31,787 nt of DNA from JBFKMV01 sp041629655. GTDB taxonomy: Bacteria; Acidobacteriota; Polarisedimenticolia; Polarisedimenticolales; Polarisedimenticolaceae. Of the stretch, positions 1-12,601 are shown piece after piece. The stretch lies in assembly GCA_041629655.1 (NCBI GenBank), contig JBFKMV010000038.1, positions 1-31,787 on the forward strand, given 5' to 3'. How positions within the stretch are numbered: the first letter of the stretch is position 1; each line of letters starts with the position of its first letter. Below the pieces are notes generated by a model. The model did no database searches, had not been told where the DNA came from, and saw only the letters and a program-made list of their open reading frames with translations. The position numbers and the translations under genes are program-made.

Positions 1-1421
1 ATGCCGGCGATCGGGCTGTTCGGGTCGGTCCGCGCCACGGGATTGACGACGTCGTTCGCCCCGAGCACGATCGCGACGTCGACCTGCTCCATCTCCGGGT
101 TGATGTCCTGCATTTCGATCAGCTTGTCGTAGGAGACGTCCGCCTCCGCGAGCAGCACGTTCATGTGGCCGGGCATGCGCCCCGCGACGGGGTGGATCGC
201 GAACGAGACCTCGATGCCGCTCGACTCGAGCAAGTTCATCAGGTCGCGCACCGCGTGCTGGGCCTGCGCGACGGCCATGCCGTAGCCCGGGACGATGACG
301 ACGCGCTGCACGCCGTCGAGCAGCATCGCGATCTCCTCGGCGGACGTCGCCTTGACCGTCTTGTAGACCTCGTCCGCGTCGGGCGTGTCGGCCGTCGGTC
401 CCATGGTGCCGAACAGCACGTTGCCCAGCGAGCGGTTCATCGCCTTGCACATGATGTTGGTCAGGATGATCCCCGACGCGCCGACCAGCGAGCCGGAGAT
501 GATCAGGGCGGTGTTGTTGATCACGAACCCGGTGGCCGCGGCGGCCAGGCCCGAGTACGAGTTCAAGAGCGCGATCACGACGGGCATGTCGGCGCCGCCG
601 ATCGACAGCGTCAGCACGACCCCCAGCACCCCGCTGGTCGCGACCAGCACCCAGAACAGCATGAAGTTGCCGGGGTACATGAACACCAGCACGCCCAGCA
701 CCACGCAGGCCACGGCCATCGCCGTCTTCAGCGCGTCCATTCCGGGGAAGCGGTCCTTCTTCACCAGCAGGATCGCGCCGATGATCACCGCCGCAAGCAT
801 CAGCAGGATCGACAGCAGGCCCTCGGCGGAGCCCGCCCCGTACGGCAGGATGCCGCCCACCACGCCGTAGCCGATGCCGCCCGCGGCGACGGCCAGCGAG
901 AAGCCGTACTTGATCACCTTCTGCCAGGTGTGGAGCTTCCACTTCACGGCCAAGAACTCGGCCAGCTTGCCGAAGGCCACGTAGCTGCCGAAGAACGTCA
1001 CCGAACCGATCAGCGCCGAGGCCACCGTGGCGACCTTCATCTGGGTGCCCGCACCCGAGGCGCCGGCCTCGACGCCGCCGGCCAGCGCAGCGACGGCGCC
1101 GATCAGCGCCGACCCGGCGACCAGCACCGAGGCCCCGCCGCCGAAGCCGTTGAACAGCCCGACCATCTCGGGCATCGCGGTCATCTTGACCTTGAGCGCC
1201 GCCGTCCCGCCGATCACGGTGCCGATCGCCACGCAGACCAGCATGATCGTCCAGTCCATCGGCTCGCTGAGCAGCGTCGCCACGATCGCCAGCAGCATGC
1301 CCAGCGCGCCCGCCGCGTTGCCGCGCACGGCGGTGCGGGGATGCGCCATCCACTTCAGGTCGAGGATGAACAGCACCGCGGCGACGACGTAGATGATGTC
1401 GCGCAGTTGATCGGGGATCAT
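1..1421 (-). CDS. pntB: NAD(P) transhydrogenase subunit beta, C-terminus cut off by window edge
   Basis: This is the beta subunit of the proton-translocating transhydrogenase, an inner-membrane protein carrying most of the membrane domain (domain II) and the NADP(H)-binding domain III. About 473 codons are visible. The N-terminal two thirds is a run of hydrophobic helices containing the family signature GGADMPVVIALLNSYSG. Domain III follows, with the nucleotide-binding GYGMAVAQAQ, then GRMPGHMNVLLAEA and GANDVVNP, and the frame leaves the window at SPIAGM, roughly 50 residues before the usual end. The ATG lies inside the pntA2 stop (ATGA overlap), so translation is coupled. Compared with my recollection of E. 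coli PntB, the stretch between AFGKL and GGADMP is about 58 residues longer, enough for two extra membrane helices. Identification is firm. Confidence 0.96.
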   Translation of the reverse strand, partial: MIPDQLRDIIYVVAAVLFILDLKWMAHPRTAVRGNAAGALGMLLAIVATLLSEPMDWTIMLVCVAIGTVIGGTAALKVKMTAMPEMVGLFNGFGGGASVLVAGSALIGAVAALAGGVEAGASGAGTQMKVATVASALIGSVTFFGSYVAFGKLAEFLAVKWKLHTWQKVIKYGFSLAVAAGGIGYGVVGGILPYGAGSAEGLLSILLMLAAVIIGAILLVKKDRFPGMDALKTAMAVACVVLGVLVFMYPGNFMLFWVLVATSGVLGVVLTLSIGGADMPVVIALLNSYSGLAAAATGFVINNTALIISGSLVGASGIILTNIMCKAMNRSLGNVLFGTMGPTADTPDADEVYKTVKATSAEEIAMLLDGVQRVVIVPGYGMAVAQAQHAVRDLMNLLESSGIEVSFAIHPVAGRMPGHMNVLLAEADVSYDKLIEMQDINPEMEQVDVAIVLGANDVVNPVARTDPNSPIAG

Positions 1422-1771
1422 GGCTTCTTCCGGAACATGTCGAGCATGCGGTGGGTGACCAGGAAACCGCCGACGACGTTGATCGTTGCGAACACCAGCG
1501 CCACGCCGGCCATGACCTTGCCCAGCGTCGTGTTGCCGAACTGCCCGGCCAGGATCAGCGCGCCGATGATCGTGATGCCGGAGATCGCGTTGGAGCCGGA
1601 CATCAGCGGGGTGTGCAGCGTCGGCGGGACCTTCGTGATCACCTCGAAGCCCACGAAGATCGCGAGCACGAACACGGTCAGCAGCAGGATCAGCAGGCCG
1701 CCGGCATCCAACCCCGCGCCCGTCGTCTGGGCGGCGGCCGGTGCGGCAGCCAGGAGCGGAACGGTCAGCAT
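1418..1771 (-). CDS. pntA2: NAD(P) transhydrogenase subunit alpha, part 2 (membrane segment)
   Basis: A protein of 117 residues corresponding to the C-terminal membrane part of E. coli PntA, which is a separate subunit in organisms with the three-gene arrangement such as Rhodospirillum. It has three to four hydrophobic helices and the conserved loop ITKVPPTLHTPLMSGSNAISG followed by a helix ending in the basic tail MFRKKP. Start choice: GGAGGAG lies six bases before the ATG at 1771; a TTG two codons upstream (1777) would sit inside that spacing and is less likely. The gene begins 14 bp after pntA1 ends and its stop overlaps the pntB start by 4 bp. It supplies helices that, with PntB, form the proton channel. 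Confidence 0.95.
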   Translation of the reverse strand: MLTVPLLAAAPAAAQTTGAGLDAGGLLILLLTVFVLAIFVGFEVITKVPPTLHTPLMSGSNAISGITIIGALILAGQFGNTTLGKVMAGVALVFATINVVGGFLVTHRMLDMFRKKP

Positions 1772-1785
1772 CGGCAACTCCTCCG

Positions 1786-2952
1786 CTACGCGGGAGCCGA
1801 GGCGAGGCCGAGCGCCTCGCGGATCCCTGAATGGACCACGTCTCCGTCCCGCGTGACGAGCGTTTCGCGAACGATCTCGTCCTCCAGGTTGATCTCGAGC
1901 TTGCCCTCCTTGACCATGTTCTGGAGGAAGGTCGTGACGTTCTTGGAGAACATCTGGCTGGCGTGGAACGGGACGTCGGCGGGCAGGTTGATCGGACCGA
2001 TGATCTTGACGCCTTTTTCGGTCACCACGTCGCCGGCGCGCGTCGACTCGCAGTTGCCGCCGCGCTCGGCGGCGAGGTCGACGATCACCGAGCCGGGCGC
2101 CATCAGCTCGACCATCTGGCGCGTGATCAGCACCGGCGCCTTCTTTCCCGGCACGGCGGCCGTGGTGATCACCACGTCGGACTCGGCGATCACCCGGCCC
2201 ATCAGCTCGCGCTGTTTCTTGTAGAACTCCTCGCCGAGCGCCTTGGCGTAGCCGCCCTCGGTCTCGGACTCGCCGGCGTCCAGCTCCATCTCGACGAACT
2301 TGGCGCCGACGCTCAGGACCTGCTCCTTGACCGCGGCCCGCACGTCGTAGGCCTGGACCACCGCGCCGAGCCGGCGCGAGGTCGAGATCGCCTGGAGCCC
2401 CGCCACACCGGCGCCGATCACGAACACCTTGGCCGGAGTGATCGTGCCCGCGGCGGTCATCATCATCGGAAACATCTTGGGCAGCTGGTCCGCCGCCAGC
2501 AGCACCGCCTTGTACCCGGCGATCGTCGCCATCGACGACAGCACGTCCATGCTCTGCGCCCGCGTGATGCGCGGGATCAGCTCCAGCGCGAACAACGCGA
2601 CGCCGCGCGCGGCCACCTCGCGCGCCGCCTCGACCGAGGTCAGCGGCTCGAACGTGCCGATCACGACCTGCCCGCGGCGCATTCGCTCCAGGTCGCCGCG
2701 GCCCTGCTCGAGGTTGGCCCCGTAGGCGCGCACCTGGGCCACGATGTCCGCCCGGGCGAACACGTCGTCGCGTGAGCCGGCCACCTCGGCGCCCTTGTCG
2801 CGATAGACCTCGTCCGGATATCCGGCCGCGGCGCCCGCGTGGCTCTGCACCAGCACGTCGATGCCGAGCTTCTTGAGCATGGGCAGCACCGCGGGAACGA
2901 TCGCGACGCGGTTCTCGCCCGGGTAGGTCTCGGTGGGGATGCCTAGGATCAT
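1786..2952 (-). CDS. pntA1: NAD(P) transhydrogenase subunit alpha, part 1 (NAD-binding, soluble)
   Basis: A soluble domain I subunit of 388 residues that binds NAD(H) and passes hydride to NADP held by PntB. The N-terminus MILGIPTETYPGENRVAIVP is the typical alanine dehydrogenase/PntA N-terminal domain. The Rossmann motif GAGVAGLQAI is followed by the family sequence RLGAVVQAYDVRAAVKEQV and, later, AAVPGKKAPVLIT and RGGNCESTRAGDVV. The length fits the split alpha subunit (about 380 residues) and the membrane part is in the next gene. The reading frame stays open upstream of 2952, but family alignment puts the start at this ATG. It is the first gene of the pnt operon; a perfect TATAAT lies about 145 bp upstream. 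Confidence 0.96.
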   Translation of the reverse strand: MILGIPTETYPGENRVAIVPAVLPMLKKLGIDVLVQSHAGAAAGYPDEVYRDKGAEVAGSRDDVFARADIVAQVRAYGANLEQGRGDLERMRRGQVVIGTFEPLTSVEAAREVAARGVALFALELIPRITRAQSMDVLSSMATIAGYKAVLLAADQLPKMFPMMMTAAGTITPAKVFVIGAGVAGLQAISTSRRLGAVVQAYDVRAAVKEQVLSVGAKFVEMELDAGESETEGGYAKALGEEFYKKQRELMGRVIAESDVVITTAAVPGKKAPVLITRQMVELMAPGSVIVDLAAERGGNCESTRAGDVVTEKGVKIIGPINLPADVPFHASQMFSKNVTTFLQNMVKEGKLEINLEDEIVRETLVTRDGDVVHSGIREALGLASAPA

Positions 2953-3097
2953 CGGGTTACCCGCCTGTTTCGAGCTTTGGTCCGGGTCGTCGTACCACCG
3001 GAAAGACCCGACACCGGAACCGATCGACAACATGAGACGGACCGCGCCGGGGTCGATCGACGATCCCGTGGAGCCCGCCGGGCAAAAGGACGGGAAT

Positions 3098-3123
3098 ATT
3101 ATAGGATCCTGTGGATTTGTCAC
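3098..3123 (-). promoter_or_regulatory. Candidate promoter for the pnt operon
   Basis: The minus strand reads TATAAT at 3103-3098 in the only AT-rich patch of the pntA1/epimerase gap. GTGACA at 3123-3118 matches the -35 consensus in five of six bases, but the spacer is only 14 bases, so the -10 box is better supported than the pair. Transcription would start near 3090, leaving a leader of roughly 138 bases before pntA1. Confidence 0.4.
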
Positions 3124-3160
3124 CCGGCATTGTGGAGTCGAACCGGTCCGGGGAAACCCG

Positions 3161-4585
3161 TTGAAGCTCTCCCGCTTTATCGCCCGCTCTTCGATCCCGG
3201 CCCCGGCGCCGTCGCTGTACGACTGGCACGCCCGTCCCGGAGCGCTGGAGCGACTGACCCCGCCGTGGGACCGGGTCGAGGTGCTGGAGCGCCGGGGCGG
3301 GATCGAGGACGGCGGCCGGGTGTCGTTGCGGGTCAAGGCCGGTCCCTTCGGCCGTCGCTGGGAGGCCGTGCACCGCGACCACGAGCCCGGGCGCGGTTTC
3401 CGCGACGAGCAGCAGAGCGGTCCGTTCGCGCACTGGTCGCACCTGCACCGTTTCGAGCCCGACGGCGCCGAGCGCTCGCTGCTGCGCGACGAGATCGAGT
3501 ACGCCTTGCCGCTGGGCGTGCTCGGCCGGATCGTCGGGGGAGGCTGGACGCGGCGCAAGCTGGAGCGATTGTTCACCCATCGCCACGCCGTCACGGCCGC
3601 CGATCTGGCCCGCCAGCGTCGCTACGCGCAATCGCCGCGACTGACCGTCGCCATCGCCGGCGCCGGGGGACTGGTCGGGAGCAGCTTCGTTCCGTTCCTC
3701 ACCACGGCCGGCCACGCGGTGCGGCGACTGGTCCGCCGGCCGCCGCGAGGCCCGCACGAGATCCACTGGGATCCCGCGGCGGGCCGCGTCGACGGCGCGG
3801 CGCTCGAGGGCGTGGACGCGCTGGTCAACCTGGCCGGCGAGAACATCGGCGCGGGCCGCTGGACCGCAGACCGCAAGCGGCGCATCGTGGACAGCCGCGT
3901 CGACGGCACGCGACTGCTGGCGGAGACGCTGGCTGCGCTGCGTGACCCGCCACGGGTGCTGGTCAACGCCTCGGCGGTCGGGTTCTACGGGGACCGCGGC
4001 GAGGAGGAGCTGGACGAGGCCAGCCGGCCCGGCGACGGTTTCCTCGCCGAGCTGTGCCGCGACTGGGAAGCCGCGACGGAGCCGGCGGCCGCGGCGGGGA
4101 TCCGCGTGGTGCTGCTGCGCACCGGGATCGTGCTGACCCCGGCCGGGGGCGCCCTGGCCAAGATGTTGCCGCCGTTCCGGATCGGGCTCGGCGGGCGCGT
4201 CGGGAGCGGCCGGCAGCTCATGAGCTGGATCTCGATCGAGGACCTGGTCGGCGTGCTGCACGCCGCGCTCCGCGAGCCGCGGCTGAGCGGTCCGGTCAAC
4301 GCCGTCGCCCCGGAGCCGGTGACCAACCGGGCGTTCACCCGGACGCTGGCCCGGGTGCTGCGCCGGCCGGCGGTGTTCCCGGTGCCCGCGGCGGTGGTCG
4401 GCCTCGCGTTCGGGGAGATGGGCCGGGAGTTGCTGCTGGCCGGAGCCCGCGTCGTCCCGCGGCGGCTGCAGGAGGCCGGGTTCTCCTTTCTCCATCCCGA
4501 GCTCGAGGCGGCGCTGTCGTTCGTGCTGGGACGACCGGATCCGGCACGGGGCGGCGCGCGGTTCGAGCACGCCAGCGTGCCCTGA
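3161..4585 (+). CDS. SRPBCC domain fused to TIGR01777-type NAD-dependent epimerase
   Basis: A two-domain protein of 474 residues. Residues 1-150 form an SRPBCC/START-like ligand-binding domain (KLSRFIARSSIPAPAPSLYDW, then GPFGRRWEAVHRD and HLHRFEPDGAERSLLRDEIEYALP). Residues 160-465 form a short-chain epimerase of the TIGR01777 family, with the dinucleotide-binding GAGGLVG at 167-173, LVNLAGENI, the family signature NASAVGFYGDRG, and the SWISIEDLV segment. The family is often annotated as a cell-division inhibitor (SulA-like), which is unreliable; the substrate is unknown. The start is inferred as TTG at 3161 because the SRPBCC domain begins there and GGGGAAA precedes it; ATG codons at 2933 and nearby would add unlikely sequence overlapping pntA1. 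The fusion itself is known in several phyla. Confidence 0.88.
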   Translation: MKLSRFIARSSIPAPAPSLYDWHARPGALERLTPPWDRVEVLERRGGIEDGGRVSLRVKAGPFGRRWEAVHRDHEPGRGFRDEQQSGPFAHWSHLHRFEPDGAERSLLRDEIEYALPLGVLGRIVGGGWTRRKLERLFTHRHAVTAADLARQRRYAQSPRLTVAIAGAGGLVGSSFVPFLTTAGHAVRRLVRRPPRGPHEIHWDPAAGRVDGAALEGVDALVNLAGENIGAGRWTADRKRRIVDSRVDGTRLLAETLAALRDPPRVLVNASAVGFYGDRGEEELDEASRPGDGFLAELCRDWEAATEPAAAAGIRVVLLRTGIVLTPAGGALAKMLPPFRIGLGGRVGSGRQLMSWISIEDLVGVLHAALREPRLSGPVNAVAPEPVTNRAFTRTLARVLRRPAVFPVPAAVVGLAFGEMGRELLLAGARVVPRRLQEAGFSFLHPELEAALSFVLGRPDPARGGARFEHASVP

Positions 4586-4638
4586 GACCGTTCCCACCCG
4601 GGCGTTGTCGGCGTCTTCGGAGCTGGCGTCTCCACCCC

Positions 4639-4692
4639 CCCGATAAACTTCCAACTATTACGTAAACGTATTTGAATATTCGAGAAGGGAGA
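4639..4692 (+). promoter_or_regulatory. AT-rich control region with inverted repeat upstream of pilX-like gene
   Basis: This is one of the few AT-rich stretches of the window. It contains the inverted repeat TACGT-AA-ACGTA at 4659-4670, followed by GAATATTC and AAGGGAG (4685-4691). It sits directly before the pilX-like gene, so a promoter with an overlapping operator is likely. I cannot assign a consistent -35/-10 pair or name the regulator. Confidence 0.4.
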
Positions 4693-4776
4693 AATAGATT
4701 TGCGATGATCGTGAAACCCATATGTCGCAGTCTGGGTGGTGCCGATCCGGAAGCGGACCCAGCCGGGGAGCGGACG

Positions 4777-6126
4777 TTGAGCTACGAATCGAGTCGAGGT
4801 TCCGCGCTGGTGATGGCGCTGTTCGTCCTGGTGCTGGTCGGCAGCATGGGCGTGGCGCTGATGTTCGTCAGCCAGAACGAGATGAAGATGAGCAAGGCCA
4901 GCGGCGAGCTGAAGCGCACGTTCTACCTTGCCGAGAGCGGCGTCGAGGACGGACGACGGACGCTCTACGACACCAATTTCACCGGCAGCTTCGACGACGA
5001 CCTGACCGCCGCGGCCGGCGGCAACGGCACGATCGATCTCGATCCCGGCGCGCTGCGCCCGGTGTTCGACAAGGACGGCAACGTCACGTCCTTCACCGGC
5101 GCCGGCGACGACGTGCCGCTGCGTGGACCGACCGCCCTCGAGGACGGGTTCTACGCGGCCTACCTCAGCAACGACCCGGCCGAGGCCGGCGGCCGCGGGG
5201 ATCTCGGCGATACCAACGACCGCGTGATGGTGATCGGCGTCGGCGTCGGCCGCAGCGGCTCGCTGGAGGTCACCGAGGCGATCGTGGAGCCGGAGCCGCT
5301 GCTTCCGGACCTGCCCCCGGCCGCGATCACGCTGCTCGGGCCGAACCCGGACTTCGCCAGCGGCACCAGCCCGGACCAGACGTTCTCCGGCGACGACTGC
5401 CAGAGCTCCGGGATTCCCGGTTACTACGTGCCGACCGTCGGCGCGATCGGTCCGGGAGCCGAGGCGAGCGTCGAAGCCGGGATCGAGAGTGAGCTCAAGA
5501 TGGTCAAAGGCGAGGAGGTCGAGATCACGTCGCAGTACGTTACCGACCCCGCGTTGACCACGCCCGAGGAGACCGTCTCCGACCTCACCAACATGGGCGA
5601 CCCGCTGGTGCACGGCCCGCTGGACTCGATGTGGACGGATTGTCAGGCGCTGCACGACATGCTCGACACGCTGAGAAGCAAAGCGACCCACTACTGCAAG
5701 GGAGACTGCACGCTGCCTGCCGGCACCAACTACGGCAGCGTCACCTTCATCGACAACGGCCACGACACCTCGTTGGTCTTCGCCATCGACTCCGCGGACC
5801 CCGACGGATACGGCACGCTGGTCGTCACCGGCGAGCTAATGATGCACGGCGGCCGGAGCTGGAACGGGATCCTGTTCGTCGTCGGCCGCGGCATCGTCGA
5901 GCGCAAGGGCGCCGGGGGCGGCACCGTCTCCGGCGCGGCGATCGTGGCCGACGTCGCCGGGCCGGACGGCATCTACGGCAACGACGACGACTGCACGGGC
6001 GGGCTCGGCCAGGCGACGTACCAGATCGAGGGCGGCGGCAACAGCACCACCGCCTTCTGCAGCAACGACATCACGCAGGCCAACCCGCCCGTCACCTACG
6101 ACGTGGTGGAGTTCCTCCAGCACTGA
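4777..6126 (+). CDS. PilX-like minor pilin / pilus assembly protein
   Basis: A protein of about 449 residues with the PilX N-terminal pattern: a short polar leader ending RGSALVMALF, one hydrophobic helix (residues about 8-30), then a helical stretch with FYLAESGVEDGRRTL, as in type IV pilus minor pilins. The C-terminal half has MHGGRSWNGILFVVGRG and GGTVSGAAIVAD, a beta-rich segment typical of the large PilX proteins in Acidobacteria and deltaproteobacterial groups, plus paired cysteines (DDC, CKGDC, DDDC, FCSND) that could form disulfides. It should sit at the inner membrane or in the pilus tip. Start: TTG at 4777 has GGGGAG six bases upstream and gives a pilin-like leader; ATG at 4705 with AAGGGAG 13 bases upstream would add 24 residues. 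No other pilus genes are adjacent. Confidence 0.75.
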   Translation: MSYESSRGSALVMALFVLVLVGSMGVALMFVSQNEMKMSKASGELKRTFYLAESGVEDGRRTLYDTNFTGSFDDDLTAAAGGNGTIDLDPGALRPVFDKDGNVTSFTGAGDDVPLRGPTALEDGFYAAYLSNDPAEAGGRGDLGDTNDRVMVIGVGVGRSGSLEVTEAIVEPEPLLPDLPPAAITLLGPNPDFASGTSPDQTFSGDDCQSSGIPGYYVPTVGAIGPGAEASVEAGIESELKMVKGEEVEITSQYVTDPALTTPEETVSDLTNMGDPLVHGPLDSMWTDCQALHDMLDTLRSKATHYCKGDCTLPAGTNYGSVTFIDNGHDTSLVFAIDSADPDGYGTLVVTGELMMHGGRSWNGILFVVGRGIVERKGAGGGTVSGAAIVADVAGPDGIYGNDDDCTGGLGQATYQIEGGGNSTTAFCSNDITQANPPVTYDVVEFLQH

Positions 6127-6136
6127 GCCGGGGCGC

Positions 6137-6463
6137 TCAGCTGACCTGTTCCAGCGGACGCGGAGCGCCCACGAACTCGGCGTAGCCCTCCTCGACCAGC
6201 TCGAGGTTCTGCACGCCGCGGCGCCGGACCCACCAGCCCAGCCCGAGCAGCGGAATCCCGATGATCGCGGTCAGGATCAGCAGCGTCAGCCCTGCGCCCA
6301 TCACCATCAGGTAGACGCCGACCAGCTTGGGGAACTTCGCCAGCGAGACCAGGCTCGCCTTGTGGGAGTGCAGCACGTCGGGGTCGCGCGACCCGGCGGC
6401 CTTGAAGTAACCGATCACGGTCGGCTTGTCGAGCTTCAAAAACGGGCTTCTCTCGATCTGCAT
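6137..6463 (-). CDS. Small membrane protein of unknown function
   Basis: A 108-residue protein with an excellent ribosome site (GGAGGTGA four bases before the ATG). A polar N-terminal half (PFLKLDKPTVIGYFKAAG) leads into two adjacent hydrophobic segments, LVGVYLMVMGAGLTLLILTAI and IGIPLLGLGWWVRRRG, around residues 45-85, then a short polar tail. I do not recognise the family; the WWVRRRG turn after the second helix suggests an inner-membrane protein with its tail in the cytoplasm. It converges with the pilX-like gene, the two stops being 10 bp apart. Confidence 0.7.
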   Translation of the reverse strand: MQIERSPFLKLDKPTVIGYFKAAGSRDPDVLHSHKASLVSLAKFPKLVGVYLMVMGAGLTLLILTAIIGIPLLGLGWWVRRRGVQNLELVEEGYAEFVGAPRPLEQVS

Positions 6464-6626
6464 GGCGTCACCTCCATCGCCGCCGGTCGGGCGGTCCGTG
6501 TTCACCCCTACCTTGCGTCGTGGACGCCGCTGAACTGTCACCGGCCCCCTGAAATCGCTTGCCCGCCCCGCCGGAGCGCAGTACCGTCTCCGCCATTCGG
6601 GGCCGGCGCGGCCCCCCGGTGACCTC

Positions 6627-7151
6627 ATGGCTGACGCCGAACGGCGGGCCCTCGACGAGCTGTTCAGCCTGACCTACGAGGAGCTGCGGCGCCTCGCGGC
6701 GACCGTCCGCCGCGGCGACCCGGGCGCCAGCGTCAACCCGACCGCGCTGGTCAACGAGGTCTGGCTCAAGCTGGCCGGCTCACCGTCGCTGGGCAGCCTG
6801 CCGCGGCTGCACTTCATGCGCATCGCCGCGCGCGCGATGCGGCAGGTGCTGGTGGAGGCGGCCCGGCGTCGCAAGGCCGAAAAGCGCGGCGGCGGGGCGC
6901 CCCTGGTGACCTTCGACGAGGCGCTGCGGCCTGCCGTCGCGGGCGCCGGGCAGCTGCTCGCCCTCGACGAGGCGCTCGATGAGCTGGCCCGGATCAACCC
7001 GCGGCAGGCCGCGGTGATCGAGAGCCGGTTCTTCGGCGGCCTCGACGTTGGCGAAACGGCCGCGCTGCTCGAGGTGTCCGAGGTGACGGTCCACCGCGAC
7101 TGGCGCGTCGCCCGGGCCTGGCTCGCCCGGCAGCTCCGGCGGAGCGGCTGA
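6627..7151 (+). CDS. ECF sigma factor, TIGR02999/PF07638 type
   Basis: A 174-residue RNA polymerase sigma factor. Region 2 covers residues about 8-85 (LFSLTYEELRRLAATV, then NPTALVNEVWLKL and FMRIAARAMRQVLVEAARRRKAEKRGG). Region 4 covers about 118-170 (LARINPRQAAVIESRFFGGL, then the helix-turn-helix VGETAALLEVSEVTVHRDWRVARAWL). The spacing and sequence fit the sigma family common in Acidobacteria and Planctomycetes. Region 2.2 has NPTALVNE where ordinary ECF factors have an acidic DAEDLVQE-like patch; Thr39 sits in it. The kinase gene starts 15 bp downstream, so the pair is very probably an operon, and no anti-sigma factor gene is present. Confidence 0.92.
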   Translation: MADAERRALDELFSLTYEELRRLAATVRRGDPGASVNPTALVNEVWLKLAGSPSLGSLPRLHFMRIAARAMRQVLVEAARRRKAEKRGGGAPLVTFDEALRPAVAGAGQLLALDEALDELARINPRQAAVIESRFFGGLDVGETAALLEVSEVTVHRDWRVARAWLARQLRRSG

Positions 7152-7166
7152 GGAGCCCGGCGGGCC

Positions 7167-9830
<2,664 letters not shown>

Positions 9831-9882
9831 TAAGCCACTCCTGACGGGCCGTGACCGACAGGCCCGGTTCCGGCAGGAGCGC

Positions 9883-11945
<2,063 letters not shown>

Positions 11946-11949
<4 letters not shown>

Positions 11950-11975
11950 CAGGCTCGGCGGGGAGTGTCTAGCAT
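11946..11975 (+). promoter_or_regulatory. Promoter of the sodC-fabH pair
   Basis: A perfect -35 TTGACA (11946-11951) overlaps the hutU stop codon, and TAGCAT (11970-11975) follows after an 18-base spacer. Transcription would start near 11982, about 40 bases before the sodC start. This is the best housekeeping-type promoter in the window. Confidence 0.72.
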
Positions 11976-12022
11976 CGGCGCGTCGTGAGGGTCGCTTCCC
12001 CGGAAACGCAGGAGATCGAGTG

Positions 12023-12595
12023 ATGATGAAACGGATCTTGCCCCTGGTCATGCTGTTCCTGCTGGTGCTCTGCGCCGGTTGCTCCTCCGACGGCGGTTCC
12101 GGAGACGAGGCCCCGGCGCCCGCGGCACCCGAGCCGCCCGCCGCGGCCAGGACCGCGACCGCGACGCTCGAGGCCAAGAGCGGCAGCAGCCTGACCGGCA
12201 GCGCCACCTTCACGCAGGTCGGCGACGCCGTGCGCCTGGAGCTGCACGTCAACGGAGCCCCCGACGGCGAGCACGCCGTGCACATCCACGAGCGGGGCGA
12301 CTGCAGCGCCGAGGACGGCACCTCGGCCGGCGGGCACTGGAATCCGGCCGGCGTCGACCACGGGCAGTGGGGGCACCCGCCGCACCACCTCGGCGACATC
12401 GGCAACATGACCGTCGCGGACGGGCACGGCACGATCAGCCTGGAGAACGCGCCGTGGACGATCGGTGACGGCGGCCCGTCGGACGTGGTGGGCAAGGCGG
12501 TGATCGTCCATGCCGGAGTCGACGACTTCAAGACCCAGCCGACCGGCGCGGCGGGGGGTCGCATCGGCTGCGGCGTGATCCAGCCCGGCGGCTGA
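12023..12595 (+). CDS. sodC: Cu/Zn superoxide dismutase, predicted lipoprotein
   Basis: A 190-residue enzyme dismutating superoxide outside the cytoplasm. It begins with a lipoprotein signal (KRILPLVMLFLLVLCAGC, lipid cysteine Cys20; the -3 residue is Cys rather than the usual Leu), then a Pro/Ala-rich linker. The dismutase fold carries copper ligands in AVHIHERGDC, GGHWNP and VIVHAG, zinc ligands in PAGVDHG and HHLGDIGN, the disulfide cysteines in GDC and GCG, and the signature TGAAGGRIGCGVI. GGAG lies eight bases before the ATG at 12023 (GTG 12020 and ATG 12026 are neighbours in frame). It has its own promoter over the hutU stop and is followed by fabH after 6 bp. Confidence 0.95.
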   Translation: MMKRILPLVMLFLLVLCAGCSSDGGSGDEAPAPAAPEPPAAARTATATLEAKSGSSLTGSATFTQVGDAVRLELHVNGAPDGEHAVHIHERGDCSAEDGTSAGGHWNPAGVDHGQWGHPPHHLGDIGNMTVADGHGTISLENAPWTIGDGGPSDVVGKAVIVHAGVDDFKTQPTGAAGGRIGCGVIQPGG

Positions 12596-12601
12596 TCGCG
12601 G

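Noticed and set aside
3161..4585. Annotation of the epimerase fusion as a cell-division inhibitor (SulA)
   Set aside because: This name is carried over in databases for TIGR01777 proteins; the sequence shows an NAD-binding epimerase and a ligand-binding domain, with nothing linking it to FtsZ.
4640..4776. Possible cyclic di-GMP (GEMM) riboswitch before the pilX-like gene
   Set aside because: The region ends in a hairpin followed by AGCCGGGG and the gene type fits, but the conserved GGCAAACC-tetraloop-GGACGCAAAGCC core is not there.
6121..6140. TGAGC/GCTCA hairpin across the converging pilX-like and small-gene stops as a bidirectional terminator
   Set aside because: The stem is only 5 bp and there are no T-runs on either side.
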